Notes: generated by a model from the letters alone, not told the origin. A DNA stretch of 64,000 nucleotides from UBA8079 sp049601915 (GCA_049601915.1 JBMYRB010000001.1:682001-746000), one strand, 5' to 3'; shown: positions 7,373-16,641, counted from the first letter of the stretch. Numbers and translations: made by a program.

Positions 7373-8185
7373 TTATGCGGCGTCCGCGCCGGCGCGCGCG
7401 GCGGCCCGGCGCCGCGACGCGTGGCCGAAGGCCTCAAACATGGCGCGGTTGAACGGGTGGCGTTCGACATTGTATTCGGCGTGCCACTGCACCGCGGCGA
7501 CGAAATTCGCGCTGTCCGGCATGGAGACCCCCTCGACCACCCCGTCGTCGCTGACCGCCTCGACCCGCAACCCGTCGGCCACCCGGTCGAGGCCCTGGCC
7601 GTGCAGTGAATTCACCATCACCTCATGGCCGTCGATGCCCGCGCCTTGTGCGATCTCGGCAAATAATCCGTCGGTCGTCAGGTGGACCGGGTGACGCAGG
7701 GCAAACCGGTTCGCCATCACGTCCGTTTGGGGCATGCGGTGATCGTTGACGCCGTCGAGTTCCCACAAATACGGGTGCAGGGAGCCGCCGAGTGCGACGT
7801 TGATTTCCTGGATACCGCGACAGATGCCGAAGATGGGGAGTCCGCGCTCGACCGACTTCCGGGCGAGCGGTAGGGTCGTGGAATCGCGCATGGGGTCGCG
7901 CAGGGTTTCGGGCCGGAAGGGCTCGCCGCCGTAATTATGCGGCTCCACATTGCTGCGCCCGCCGGTCAGGACCAGCCCATCGAGCCGGTCGATGAGATCG
8001 TCCACATGCAGTTGGCCGCCCCCATCCACATCGCCCAGGGTCGGCAGCATCACCGGTATGCCGCCCGCGCCCTCGATGACGGCGGTGACATATTTCAGGC
8101 CGGCGCCGATGAAATCGATGCCGTTATTGTCTCTCACGTCGGCGTTGACGCCGATCAGGGGACGGAGGGTATCGATGCGGGACAT
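7373..8185 (-). CDS. Class I glutamine amidotransferase, gamma-glutamyl-GABA hydrolase type
   Basis: A 270-residue protein of the PuuD-like peptidase C26 family, cytoplasmic enzymes that cut gamma-glutamyl amides such as gamma-glutamyl-GABA in putrescine breakdown. The nucleophile elbow is GICRG (Cys122), and the catalytic His/Glu pair is in AVQWHAEY. LVLTGGRSNVEPHNY is the conserved oxyanion-side loop. Start ATG 8185 gives a normal family length. There are no putrescine-pathway partners nearby, so the physiological substrate is inferred only from the family. Confidence 0.85.
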   Translation of the reverse strand: MSRIDTLRPLIGVNADVRDNNGIDFIGAGLKYVTAVIEGAGGIPVMLPTLGDVDGGGQLHVDDLIDRLDGLVLTGGRSNVEPHNYGGEPFRPETLRDPMRDSTTLPLARKSVERGLPIFGICRGIQEINVALGGSLHPYLWELDGVNDHRMPQTDVMANRFALRHPVHLTTDGLFAEIAQGAGIDGHEVMVNSLHGQGLDRVADGLRVEAVSDDGVVEGVSMPDSANFVAAVQWHAEYNVERHPFNRAMFEAFGHASRRRAAARAGADAA

Positions 8186-8240
8186 GAAGGCTCTCAAGCA
8201 GGAAGACGCGGTTGCCGCGCCGGGAATCACGTCCGAAAAC

Positions 8241-8915
8241 TTATTCGATTACGTTGTTCGGGTCGATGGTTGAGAACAGGTTGCCGGCATTCTTGAACTT
8301 CACCCCGAAGCGGGGCTTCACCAGCGCCACGTCGATGGCCGTGCCCTGGGCGTCGATCACCCGCCACTTCGCAAGACGCATTGGCGCGTCCTCGAACATT
8401 AACGTGACCGAGCCAGTATCGGGGGATTCGGTCTGTTCCAGCGTGACCCGAAAAGCACTGTGGGCGCGCTCGAACGCGGTCACGGTGACGTCGCCCGAGA
8501 GCTTGATCTCATCGTCGATGAGCAGCGCCGCAGGAGTCTCGCTGGAGGGCAGGAAGGTCGTCTGCTTGAGTTGAGTGTCGTGATACATGAGTAGGAAATT
8601 ATTGGCGACCATCAGCACCGGTACGGGCGGTGAATATTCGATGCGCAGGCGGCCTGGCCGGTCGAGCATGATCCGCCCCTCGGCCACACCCTCGGGAGAG
8701 AATTGCAGAAACCGGCTCTCCATGGTGGTGAGCCCGTTGAGATAGGTCTCGATGCGCGCGAGATCGGCCAGGTCAGCGCCGCTCAGCTCTGCCGGCACGG
8801 CCTCGGCGGCGGCAGCATGCCCGCCCGGGAGCGGCAGCAACGCGGCGGCCGCAACGGTTGCCGCGAGGGCCGCCACGAGGCGGATCGCGTGCAATCTGGA
8901 TTTCGCGTTCCACAT
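8241..8915 (-). CDS. lolA: Outer-membrane lipoprotein carrier protein LolA
   Basis: A 224-residue secreted protein. It has a Sec signal peptide (basic start, hydrophobic stretch to HAAAAEA around residue 37), then a LolA fold: IETYLNGLTTMESRFLQ, GRIMLDRPGRLRIEY and a hydrophobic cavity lined by strands. LolA shuttles lipoproteins through the periplasm from LolCDE to the outer membrane. Start ATG 8915 begins the signal peptide. It lies 71 bases downstream of ftsK on the same strand, an order common in alphaproteobacteria, and the two are probably co-transcribed. Confidence 0.88.
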   Translation of the reverse strand: MWNAKSRLHAIRLVAALAATVAAAALLPLPGGHAAAAEAVPAELSGADLADLARIETYLNGLTTMESRFLQFSPEGVAEGRIMLDRPGRLRIEYSPPVPVLMVANNFLLMYHDTQLKQTTFLPSSETPAALLIDDEIKLSGDVTVTAFERAHSAFRVTLEQTESPDTGSVTLMFEDAPMRLAKWRVIDAQGTAIDVALVKPRFGVKFKNAGNLFSTIDPNNVIE

Positions 8916-8986
8916 GGGCGCCAGAATAGGCGTGCAGACGCGCGGGGGCGAGTGACGATTTTGTGGCAATGGGCGCTTGCCGGTGC

Positions 8987-11452
8987 CTAGCTGCTGTGGT
9001 CGCCGACCAGCACTTCGCGCTTGCCGACATGGTTCGCCTGGCTGACCACCCCGTCATTCTCGAGCTGTTCAATGAGGGTGGCGGCCCGGTTGTAACCGAT
9101 CCGCAGGTGGCGCTGGATGAAGCTCGTCGAGGCCTTCTGTTCCCGGGCGACGAGGGCCACCGCCTGGTCATAGAGGTCGTTGCCGCTGCTCTCGCCCTCG
9201 GTCGGCTCGAAGCCGGGGATGCCGTCGGCGGCCCCCTCGTCTTCCGTGACCGCATCGATATATTCGGGCTCGCCCTGGGTCTTGAGGAAGGCGACCAGAT
9301 CCTCCACCTCCGTGTCAGCCAGGAACGGCCCGTGAACGCGGGTGATCCGTCCGCCGCCGGCCATGTAGAGCATGTCGCCCTGACCCAGCAGCTGTTCGGC
9401 GCCCTGTTCTCCCAGGATGGTGCGGCTGTCGATTTTCGTCGTGACCTGGAACGATATACGGGTCGGCAGGTTGGCTTTGATCGTGCCGGTGATGACATCG
9501 ACCGACGGGCGCTGGGTCGCCAGGATCAAATGGATGCCCGCCGCGCGCGCCATCTGGGCGAGCCGCTGGATCGCCGCCTCGACATCCTTGCCGGCGACCA
9601 GCATCAGGTCGGCCATCTCGTCGACCACGACGACGATGAACGGCAACGGCGACATATCGAGGGGCTCTTCCTCGAACACCGGCTTGCCGGTCTCCTCATC
9701 GAATCCGGTCTGTACCTTGCGGGACAGTATCTCGCCTTTCTTGCGGGCCTCCTCCACGCGCTGGTTGTAGCCGGCGACGTTGCGCACCCCGAGCTTGGTC
9801 ATGGACCGGTAACGGGTCTCCATCTCGCGCACGACCCATTTCAGCGCCACCACCGCCTTCTTCGGGTCGGTCACGACCGGGGCTATCAGGTGGGGAATGT
9901 CGTCATAGACCGACAGCTCCAGCATCTTGGGGTCGATCATGATGAAGCGGCATTCCTCGGGCCGCAGGCGGTAGAGCAGCGAGGCGATCATAGAGTTGAC
10001 GCCGACCGACTTGCCCGAGCCGGTGGTGCCGGCGATCAGCAGGTGGGGCATGCGCGTGAGATCGACCATGACCGGCTCGCCGCCGATATCCTTACCCAGG
10101 GCCAGCGACAGGCCGGCGCTGTGGTTCTCGAAGGATTGGGAGGCCAGGAGTTCGCGCAGATAGACCATCTCGCGCGAAATGTTTGGCAACTCGATGCCGA
10201 TGACATTTTGCCCCGGCACCACGGCGATGCGGACCGACACCGCGCTCATGGAACGGGCGATGTCGCCGGCCAGGCCAATCACACGGCTGGTCTTGGTGCC
10301 CGGCGCGGGCTCGAGCTCATACAGGGTCACGACCGGGCCCGGACGGACCTGGACGATTTCGCCGTGGACGCCGAAATCCTGGAGCACCGATTCGAGCATC
10401 CGGGCGTTGGCCTCGAGGGAATCGTCTTTGGCCCGGCCGGCGGCGCGCGCGTCCTCGTCGGGCTCCTCGAGCAGATCCAGCGACGGGAATTCATAGTCGC
10501 CGGTGGGGTTGGGCAAGTCGAGCTTGCGTTGCTTTGCGGCTTCCGCACGCATGCCGGTCTTGGGTTTCGGTGCACGCGGGGCCACGCGGGGCGACGGGTC
10601 CGCCGCGGCGGGCCCGTCGATAACGTCGTGATCGTCTTCGGGTTCTGGGGTCGACAGGCGCGCGGGTGTGCGCGTCGGCGTGGCGCCGGGCACGAGCGAG
10701 GGTTCCTGGCGTTCGGCCGTGCGCGCGGCGATGAACTGGCGCACGCCGTCGGCGCCGCTGCGGGCAGCGCCCGCACCATGGCGCGCCGACCAGCCTGCAC
10801 TCAGGCTGGCGCCACGCGCGCCGAACCGCAGGCCACGCGCGGCCCCCAGGCCTAAGCTCCGCCATTCGTCGCGGGTCAGGCCGAGTGCCAGGAGGGTCAT
10901 GACGACCGCGATGACGCCGGCCGTGGCGGCGACGGCGATCGCAGGAATGCCGAACTCGGACAGCCATGCCGCGGCCCCGGGGAATGTCAGATCGCCGAAG
11001 GTGCCGCCCAGTCCGGCCCTGATCGGCCAGCCGGCGAAGGCCGGTGCGTAATGCAGTGCGAACGCGAAGGTGCAGATGGCGAGAAGAAGGCCCAGCACCC
11101 GCCAGCCGAAACGCGGGATGCCGCGGTGGCGGATCAGCCGCGTGCCCCAGGCGAGCAGCGCCAGAATAGGCAGGATGGCGATGATCCCGAATGACTGCAG
11201 CGCGATGTCGGCGATCGTCGCCCCGGTGGGTCCGAGCAGATTGGACGGGGCCTGGCTGGTCGCGTTGTTGAATGAGACGTCGAGGCTGTCGTAGCTGGCG
11301 AGTGCGATGGAGAGCGCTGTCGCACCGGCAATGAAGAGGCCGCCCGCGATCTCGAACATCCGCCGCTTTGCGAACAGGCGTACAGGTTCGGGCAGGAATG
11401 CGAGTTTCGCTGCAAGCCCGCGGTCGGGTCCGGTCTGTGTGTTTGCCACCAT
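8987..11452 (-). CDS. ftsK: DNA translocase FtsK
   Basis: An 821-residue septal DNA pump that resolves chromosome dimers and clears DNA from the division site. The N-terminal ~180 residues contain about four membrane helices (for example GGLFIAGATALSIALASY, IIAILPILALLAW, VLGLLLAICTFAFAL). A Pro/Arg-rich linker follows (about 230-300). The RecA-like motor has Walker A GTTGSGKS and Walker B IVVVVDEMADL. The C-terminal winged-helix gamma domain (STSFIQRHLRIGYNRAATLIEQLE) recognises KOPS sequences. The length is normal for alphaproteobacterial FtsK. It leads an operon with lolA. Confidence 0.95.
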   Translation of the reverse strand: MVANTQTGPDRGLAAKLAFLPEPVRLFAKRRMFEIAGGLFIAGATALSIALASYDSLDVSFNNATSQAPSNLLGPTGATIADIALQSFGIIAILPILALLAWGTRLIRHRGIPRFGWRVLGLLLAICTFAFALHYAPAFAGWPIRAGLGGTFGDLTFPGAAAWLSEFGIPAIAVAATAGVIAVVMTLLALGLTRDEWRSLGLGAARGLRFGARGASLSAGWSARHGAGAARSGADGVRQFIAARTAERQEPSLVPGATPTRTPARLSTPEPEDDHDVIDGPAAADPSPRVAPRAPKPKTGMRAEAAKQRKLDLPNPTGDYEFPSLDLLEEPDEDARAAGRAKDDSLEANARMLESVLQDFGVHGEIVQVRPGPVVTLYELEPAPGTKTSRVIGLAGDIARSMSAVSVRIAVVPGQNVIGIELPNISREMVYLRELLASQSFENHSAGLSLALGKDIGGEPVMVDLTRMPHLLIAGTTGSGKSVGVNSMIASLLYRLRPEECRFIMIDPKMLELSVYDDIPHLIAPVVTDPKKAVVALKWVVREMETRYRSMTKLGVRNVAGYNQRVEEARKKGEILSRKVQTGFDEETGKPVFEEEPLDMSPLPFIVVVVDEMADLMLVAGKDVEAAIQRLAQMARAAGIHLILATQRPSVDVITGTIKANLPTRISFQVTTKIDSRTILGEQGAEQLLGQGDMLYMAGGGRITRVHGPFLADTEVEDLVAFLKTQGEPEYIDAVTEDEGAADGIPGFEPTEGESSGNDLYDQAVALVAREQKASTSFIQRHLRIGYNRAATLIEQLENDGVVSQANHVGKREVLVGDHSS

Positions 11453-11491
11453 GATCGTCGTCTCTCTTTCAAGGTTCCGTTTTGGTATCCG

Positions 11492-12700
11492 TCAGGCCTG
11501 CCGGCCCAGTGTGTCGAGGAGGCGTGTCATGGCCTCCCGGGTCGTCTCGAGATCGTGCACCAGTGCCAGGCGGATATAGGCCGCGCCGGGGTTGGTGCCG
11601 TCGTCATTGTCGCGAGCCAGGTAGGCGCCGGGCAGGACCCGCAGCCCGGCCTCGGTCCAGAGCCGGTGAGCGGCCGCCTCGCTGTCTCCGACATCGAGCC
11701 AGAGATAGAAACCGCCGCCGGGCCGGGTGGCGCCATACGCGCCGTCGAGCATGTCGAGCGCGAGGTCGAATTTCTGGCGATACAGCTCGCGGCTGGCCTC
11801 GACATGGGCCTCGTCGCGCCACAGTGCGGCCGAGGCGTTCATGATCGGCAATGGCACCTGGGCGCCGCCATATTGGCGCAGGCGCAACAACAGCCGGATG
11901 AGCGCCGGGTCGCCCGCTACGAAACCGGATCGCAGGCCCGGCACATTGGAGCGCTTGCTAAGGCTGTGGAAGACGAGGGTGTTCTTGAAGGGATCATCGC
12001 CGCCAAGCGCGCGGCAGGCGTCGAACAGGCCCGGTGGTTTGTCGCCGGTGTAGATTTCCGAATAGCATTCGTCGACGGTCAGGACGAAATTCCGCTCCCG
12101 GGCCAGGCTGACCACGGCTTTCAGGAGATCGAGGCTGGCCACGGAGCCCTGTGGATTGGCCGGGGTGTTCAGGTAGGCGAGTGCCGTGCGCGCAAGATCG
12201 GCCTCCGCGACCGCCGAAAAGTCCGGCTGGAACCCGGTTTCGGCTCCGGCCGGCAGATACACCGCCTCGCCGCCGGCCAGTGCGGCCCCGCCAACATAGA
12301 CCTGATAGAAGGGGTTGGGCATGAGGACGGTGGGCCGGGCACCGTTCTTGTCGTTCGGCACAGCCAGAAGCGCGGCCATGAACAACGCCTCGCGGGTGCC
12401 CGACACGATGGCGATATGGCGCGCCGGATCCACCATGCCCGGCGCAAGTTCGTAGCGGCTGGTAAGCCAGTCCGCGATCGCGGCGCGGAGATCATCCGGG
12501 CCGTTGGGCGGGGGGTATTTGCCCCATTCGGACATGTCCCGGGTGAGGAGCGGCTCGATGAAGCCGGGCGGCGGATGCTTGGGCTCGCCGATCTGCATAT
12601 GAATGGGTGCACAGCCGTCGGGCGGCGTGCTGTCACCGAGCAGCGACCGCAGGCGGTCGAACGGGTAATCCGTAAGCGTGTCGAGTACGTCGTTGTGCAT
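11492..12700 (-). CDS. PLP-dependent aminotransferase, succinyldiaminopimelate transaminase-like
   Basis: A 402-residue fold-type I class I/II aminotransferase. The PLP Schiff-base Lys is in FHSLSKRSNVPGLRSGF; the ring-stacking and phosphate-binding parts are SGTREALF, NTPANPQG and VDECYSEIY. The pattern IGEPKHPPP plus SKRSNVPG is the one seen in DapC, which makes N-succinyl-LL-diaminopimelate for lysine and peptidoglycan. I therefore consider DapC the likely role, but related methionine or alanine aminotransferases share most of these motifs. It is transcribed in the same direction as ftsK, 39 bases upstream of it. Confidence 0.8.
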   Translation of the reverse strand: MHNDVLDTLTDYPFDRLRSLLGDSTPPDGCAPIHMQIGEPKHPPPGFIEPLLTRDMSEWGKYPPPNGPDDLRAAIADWLTSRYELAPGMVDPARHIAIVSGTREALFMAALLAVPNDKNGARPTVLMPNPFYQVYVGGAALAGGEAVYLPAGAETGFQPDFSAVAEADLARTALAYLNTPANPQGSVASLDLLKAVVSLARERNFVLTVDECYSEIYTGDKPPGLFDACRALGGDDPFKNTLVFHSLSKRSNVPGLRSGFVAGDPALIRLLLRLRQYGGAQVPLPIMNASAALWRDEAHVEASRELYRQKFDLALDMLDGAYGATRPGGGFYLWLDVGDSEAAAHRLWTEAGLRVLPGAYLARDNDDGTNPGAAYIRLALVHDLETTREAMTRLLDTLGRQA

Positions 12701-12923
12701 GCCAGGCGCGTGTTTTTCGACCTCGAAACGGTCGAGAGATGTAAAAGTGTACCAGAGTCATAGGGTTGTATCCATAAGCTAATACATTGCTCAAGAAAAT
12801 GTTTGTCGGCATGGGATGCTGACCTGAATCTCAATGCTTAATGTGGAATATCACGTGTGGATAAGCCGAGAATCGCGTCAAATTCATGATTTTAGGCGTG
12901 TTTTTGCTGATTTTTATGCAATT

Positions 12924-12963
12924 ACCACAAAAAAGAGGGCCCGGCGGATAAACCGCCGGGCCC
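12924..12963 (-). terminator. Rho-independent terminator of amtB
   Basis: An 11-bp perfect stem, GGGCCCGGCGG (12937-12947) with CCGCCGGGCCC (12953-12963) and loop ATAAA. On the minus strand it is followed by TCTTTTTTG, an intrinsic terminator for the glnK-amtB transcript. A run of nine G (12971-12979) separates it from the amtB stop. Confidence 0.85.
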
Positions 12964-12992
12964 CGACCTTGGGGGGGGGTGGTCTTAACGGG

Positions 12993-14348
12993 TCAGGCGC
13001 GTTGCGATCCGCGCCCGAATTCGGGATAGGCCTCGAGACCGAGTTCGGCCGAATCGAGCCCCATATCCTCGTCTTCCTCGCTGGCCCGGATGCCCATCGT
13101 GTATTTAAGGAAAAGCCAAACGACGGAGCTTGTCACCGCCACGAAGACGCCGATGGCGAAAATGCCGATGATCTGCACAATCAGGTCACCGCCGCCGAAA
13201 ATGCCCACGGCGAGCGTGCCCCAGATCCCGGCCACAAGATGGGCCGAGATCGCGCCGACGACGTCGTCGATCTTCAGCTTGTCGAGCAGCGGGATGGCGA
13301 TCACGACGAGGACACCACCGATCGCGCCGACGATGATCGACAGCAGGTGGTTGGTCAGGTCCGGCCCGGCCGTGATGGACACGAGACCGGCGATCGCACC
13401 GTTCAGCGCCATCGTTAGGTCGACCTTCTTGTACATGATCTGGGTCATGAGCATCGCTGCCACCACGCCGCCGGCGGCTGCCAGGTTGGTGTTGGTGAAG
13501 ACAATGGCCATCCAGGTGGCGTCCGCTGCGGAGCCCAGGGCCAGCTGAGAGCCGCCGTTGAAGCCGAACCAGCCGAGCCAGAGGATGAATGTACCCAGGG
13601 TCGCGAGCGGCAGGTTTGCGCCCGGAATCGGGTTCACCTGGCCGTTCGGGCCGTATTTTCCGCGGCGCGCGCCGAGGATGACGGCGCCGGTCAGCGCGGC
13701 CCAGCCGCCCACGGAATGAACGATGGTGGAGCCCGCGAAGTCGGAGAAGCCCATCTCGGCAAGCCAGCCGCCGCCCCAGGTCCAGGAGCCCTGGACCGGG
13801 TAGATGATCGCGGTCAGCACGACGACGAAGATCAGGAAGGGCCATAGCTTAATGCGTTCGGCCACGGTGCCCGAGACGATCGAGGCTGCAGTGGCAACGA
13901 AGACCATCTGGAAGAACCAGTCGGAGCCCACGGAATAGCTGTTGTCCACGACGGCATCGACCATGGCGTCGGTCGCCTCTTCCGCGCCGAGCAGTGCCAG
14001 TTCCGCGTCGGACGGGTTGTAGAGGAACGAGATCGATCCCATGAAGCCGCCGACATCGACATACATGAGATTGTAGCCGACGAGGTAGTAGAGGATGCCG
14101 GCGATCGAATAGAGGGCGATGTTCTTGAGGCAGATGGTGGCCGTGTTCTTAGAGCGCACCATGCCCGATTCCAGCATCGCGAACCCGGCTGCCATCCACA
14201 TGACGAGCGCGCCGGAGAAGAGAAACGAGAAGGTGTTGAACACATAGCCGGTCTCGGCCTCGACCGCCGCCATGGCCGGTGGGGCCGCCAGCAGTGCCGC
14301 ACTTACGGCACCGATACCGACCGCCGTTTTGGTCGTTATACGAAACAT
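12993..14348 (-). CDS. amtB: Ammonium transporter AmtB
   Basis: A 451-residue inner-membrane channel for ammonium. There is a cleavable N-terminal signal (AVGIGAVSAALLAAPPAMA, about residues 9-27) followed by about 11 hydrophobic helices. The family signature is seen in FAMLESGMVRSKN; the pore twin histidines are those in TIVHSVGGW and AISAHLVAGIWG. The acidic C-terminal tail is the GlnK-contact region. It lies 20 bases downstream of glnK, the standard glnK-amtB operon, with a sigma-54 type promoter upstream. It is therefore expected to be on under nitrogen limitation and plugged by GlnK when ammonium returns. Confidence 0.95.
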   Translation of the reverse strand: MFRITTKTAVGIGAVSAALLAAPPAMAAVEAETGYVFNTFSFLFSGALVMWMAAGFAMLESGMVRSKNTATICLKNIALYSIAGILYYLVGYNLMYVDVGGFMGSISFLYNPSDAELALLGAEEATDAMVDAVVDNSYSVGSDWFFQMVFVATAASIVSGTVAERIKLWPFLIFVVVLTAIIYPVQGSWTWGGGWLAEMGFSDFAGSTIVHSVGGWAALTGAVILGARRGKYGPNGQVNPIPGANLPLATLGTFILWLGWFGFNGGSQLALGSAADATWMAIVFTNTNLAAAGGVVAAMLMTQIMYKKVDLTMALNGAIAGLVSITAGPDLTNHLLSIIVGAIGGVLVVIAIPLLDKLKIDDVVGAISAHLVAGIWGTLAVGIFGGGDLIVQIIGIFAIGVFVAVTSSVVWLFLKYTMGIRASEEDEDMGLDSAELGLEAYPEFGRGSQRA

Positions 14349-14368
14349 TGTCTTGATATCTCCTTTGC

Positions 14369-14707
14369 CTAGAGCGCTTCGGCGCCGGTTTCGCCGGTGC
14401 GAATGCGCATGGCGCTGAGCACGTCGACGACGAAGATTTTCCCGTCCCCGATGCGGCCTGTGTTGGCTTCCTTGGAAATTTCCTCAACCACGGAATCGAC
14501 CTGATCGTCCTCCACGACGACCTCGACCTTCACCTTGGGGAGGAAACTCACGGCGTATTCCGCACCGCGATAGATTTCCGTCTGCCCCTTCTGGCGTCCG
14601 TATCCCTTAACCTCGGATGCGGTCAGGCCCTGAACCCCCAATGCGGTCAGCGCCTCGCGTACCTCATCCAGTTTGAACGGTTTGATCACCGCCATTACCA
14701 GCTTCAT
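14369..14707 (-). CDS. glnK: Nitrogen regulatory protein P-II (GlnK)
   Basis: A 112-residue PII signal protein. The T-loop runs through GYGRQKGQTEIYRGAEY with Tyr51, the uridylylation site, at its tip; the second PII signature is TGRIGDGKIFV. It binds ATP/ADP and 2-oxoglutarate and controls AmtB and other nitrogen targets. Start ATG 14707. It is the first gene of the glnK-amtB operon. Confidence 0.95.
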   Translation of the reverse strand: MKLVMAVIKPFKLDEVREALTALGVQGLTASEVKGYGRQKGQTEIYRGAEYAVSFLPKVKVEVVVEDDQVDSVVEEISKEANTGRIGDGKIFVVDVLSAMRIRTGETGAEAL

Positions 14708-14776
14708 AAAAGCCCCCTTCTGCGCGAGCCAATGGCCGCAGCCGACGATTCGACCGCGGATCTCACGACGGGATAG

Positions 14777-14792
14777 TTCAAAACCCGTGCCA
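14777..14792 (-). promoter_or_regulatory. Sigma-54 (RpoN) promoter of glnK-amtB
   Basis: Read on the minus strand: TGGCACG, four bases, TTGAA. This matches the RpoN consensus TGGCACG-N4-TTGCW except for A in place of C in the -12 element. It ends 69 bases before the glnK ATG, so transcription would start near 14766. The mismatch at the -12 C is the main weakness; the operon context supports it strongly. Confidence 0.75.
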
Positions 14793-14907
14793 AGCGGCGC
14801 GGGAGAAATAAATGTATATAAACAAGGGGTTGGATATGGTCTTTGATCGCGGGGCACGCAAAACCGCATATTTATTGACCACCCAAACCAATTTGCCTGT
14901 TTTTTGT

Positions 14908-14922
14908 GCACATATTTTGTGC
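14908..14922. promoter_or_regulatory. NtrC-type enhancer site
   Basis: GCAC, seven bases (ATATTTT), GTGC: an exact dyad of the NtrC consensus GCAC-N7-GTGC. It lies about 140-155 bases upstream of the inferred start of the glnK transcript, the normal place for an NtrC activator site. A weaker half-matching dyad begins at 14854, closer to the promoter. Both also lie in front of the divergent UbiH-type gene. Confidence 0.75.
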
Positions 14923-14990
14923 GGAATCGCCGCATAGCCCCATGTCTGCGTGGCCTAGACATTGTGCCGGGCGCGCGCCAAGTTTCCGCT

Positions 14991-16253
14991 ATGAGCGCGA
15001 ACCAGACCCAGACAGTCGAAGCGGTGATCGTCGGTGCCGGAATGGCCGGCCTGACCCTGGCCCATGCGCTGGCCGGCGCAGGGATCGAAGTCGCGGTGCT
15101 CGACAGAGCGGACCCAGCGATTTTTACCGACGCCGCGTTCGATGGCCGCACGACGGCGATCGCGACGGGCAGTGCGAAGGTACTGGAAGGGATCGGTTTG
15201 TGGCTCGATCTTGCGCCGAAATCCTGTCCGATCGACACAATTCGGGTCAGCGACGGCGACGCGCTGATTTTTCTCCATTTCGACCATCATGAAGTCGGTG
15301 ACGACCCGCTGGGATATATTCTCGAGAACAGGGATATCCGCGGGTCCCTGCTGGCAACTGCCGTGGCATCGACGAATATTGAGCTGATTGCACCGGCGAG
15401 CATCGAATCGGTCGAGCGAAGCGCGGGCGGTGTGACGGTGGCGCTCGATGGTGGCCGAACCTTGCGCGCACGGGTGATCTTCGCTTGCGACGGGCGGGCT
15501 TCGTCAATGCGGCGGAATGCGCGAATCCCCGTGACAGAGTGGCGCTACGACCAGTCGAGCTTCGTGTGCACGATTGCCCATGAACGTCCGCATCAGAACA
15601 TCGCCCATGAGCGGTTTCTGCCGGGCGGGCCGTTCGCAATCCTGCCGATGCGTGATCTCGACACGCCCATCAAGACGCAGACCGGGGAACTACGCCATGC
15701 GGCGTCGATTGTATGGAGCGAATCCAACGACCTCGTCCCCGCCATCAAGGCGTTCGATGACGCCGCCTTTATCGCTGAGCTTGGGCAGCGGGTCGGCGGG
15801 TTCCTCGGCGAGATCGCGCTGGCCAGCCCCCGCTGGGTGCACCCGCTGGGCCTCAATCATGCGGCGCGTTACACCGACCGGCGCTTGGCGCTGGTGGGCG
15901 ACGCGGCCCACGGGATTCACCCGATCGCAGGGCAGGGGCTGAATATGGGCATTCGCGATGTGGCGGCCCTGGCGGAGGTGGTGGTGGATGCCCGCCGGCT
16001 CGGTCGTGATATCGGCGACCCGAATATCCTCGCCGATTACGAGCGCTGGCGCCGCTTCGACAACATGCTGTTGGCCGTGGTGACCGATAATCTGTTGCGG
16101 CTGTTCTCAAACGATATCGGCCCTTTGCGCACGGCGCGGGATCTGGGCCTAGGTGTCGTCAATGCGATCCCGGCGGCGCGGAAATTCTCCATGCGCCATG
16201 CCATGGGCGTGGTCGGCGACCTGCCCCGGCTGGTGCGCGGCGAGGCGCTTTAG
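14991..16253 (+). CDS. FAD-dependent ubiquinone-biosynthesis-type hydroxylase (UbiH/UbiF/COQ6 family)
   Basis: A 420-residue class A flavoprotein monooxygenase. The FAD-binding GxGxxG is VIVGAGMAGLTLAHAL near residue 12, the DG motif is FACDGRAS, and the second FAD motif is LVGDAAHGIHPIAGQGLNMGIRD near residue 300. This last motif with HPIAGQGLN is the UbiH/UbiF/UbiI/COQ6 hallmark, so the enzyme most likely hydroxylates the ubiquinone ring precursor. Which ring position cannot be told. ATG 14991 is chosen because the conserved N-terminus starts there; the frame is open 87 bases further up into the NtrC-site region. Its stop overlaps the convergent DUF971 gene. Confidence 0.88.
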   Translation: MSANQTQTVEAVIVGAGMAGLTLAHALAGAGIEVAVLDRADPAIFTDAAFDGRTTAIATGSAKVLEGIGLWLDLAPKSCPIDTIRVSDGDALIFLHFDHHEVGDDPLGYILENRDIRGSLLATAVASTNIELIAPASIESVERSAGGVTVALDGGRTLRARVIFACDGRASSMRRNARIPVTEWRYDQSSFVCTIAHERPHQNIAHERFLPGGPFAILPMRDLDTPIKTQTGELRHAASIVWSESNDLVPAIKAFDDAAFIAELGQRVGGFLGEIALASPRWVHPLGLNHAARYTDRRLALVGDAAHGIHPIAGQGLNMGIRDVAALAEVVVDARRLGRDIGDPNILADYERWRRFDNMLLAVVTDNLLRLFSNDIGPLRTARDLGLGVVNAIPAARKFSMRHAMGVVGDLPRLVRGEAL

Positions 16254-16624
16254 GTCCCGACCGATCCAGGATCACGGCTGAGGCCACGCGACTCTAGGTC
16301 CGCCAGATACTGCGTCCACCATTCGGTGTGCTTGTCGCCGAGCTCGCGCAGATAGGCCCAGGTGAACAGGCCGGTGTCGTGCAGATCGTCGAAATGAATG
16401 CGCACGGCGTAATTGCCCACCGGCTCGATCTTCACGATCCCGATATGGCGGCGGCCCGGCACGATCTGGCGTTCGTCGGCACCGTGTCCGCGCACTTCCG
16501 CCGAAGGGCTGTAGACCCGCATATACTCAGCCGGCAGCACGTGCTCGATACCGTCGTCGAAGGCGACGGTCAGAGTCCTAGTGTCCTTGCTGTAGCGAAG
16601 GTCTGTCGGCCAGGGATCGCTCAA
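16250..16624 (-). CDS. DUF971 domain protein
   Basis: A 124-residue protein with the DUF971 (GBBH-like N-terminal) pattern: PTDLRYSKDTRTLTVAFDDG near the start, then LPAEYMRVYSPSAEVRGHG and GNYAVRIHFDDLHDTGLFTW in the second half. This small beta domain also forms the N-terminal part of gamma-butyrobetaine hydroxylase and is linked to iron-sulfur or Mrp proteins in some genomes; its function alone is not settled. The 3' end overlaps the convergent UbiH-type gene by four bases. It is followed upstream on the same strand by Trm112, Lon-N and thioredoxin-like genes, which seem to form one operon. Confidence 0.85.
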   Translation of the reverse strand: MSDPWPTDLRYSKDTRTLTVAFDDGIEHVLPAEYMRVYSPSAEVRGHGADERQIVPGRRHIGIVKIEPVGNYAVRIHFDDLHDTGLFTWAYLRELGDKHTEWWTQYLADLESRGLSRDPGSVGT

Positions 16625-16641
16625 GACGGGGCGTGCCGGTG

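Noticed and set aside
8963..10855. Long 630-codon open frame on the plus strand
   Set aside because: It is the antisense shadow of ftsK in GC-rich DNA; the FtsK protein on the minus strand shows all expected motifs and this frame has none.
11555..12763. 402-codon open frame on the plus strand
   Set aside because: Antisense to the PLP aminotransferase; no recognisable domain and no ribosome site.
12971..12979. Run of nine G near the amtB stop as a phase-variable tract
   Set aside because: It lies between the stop codon and the terminator, outside any reading frame or promoter, so changes in length would have little effect.
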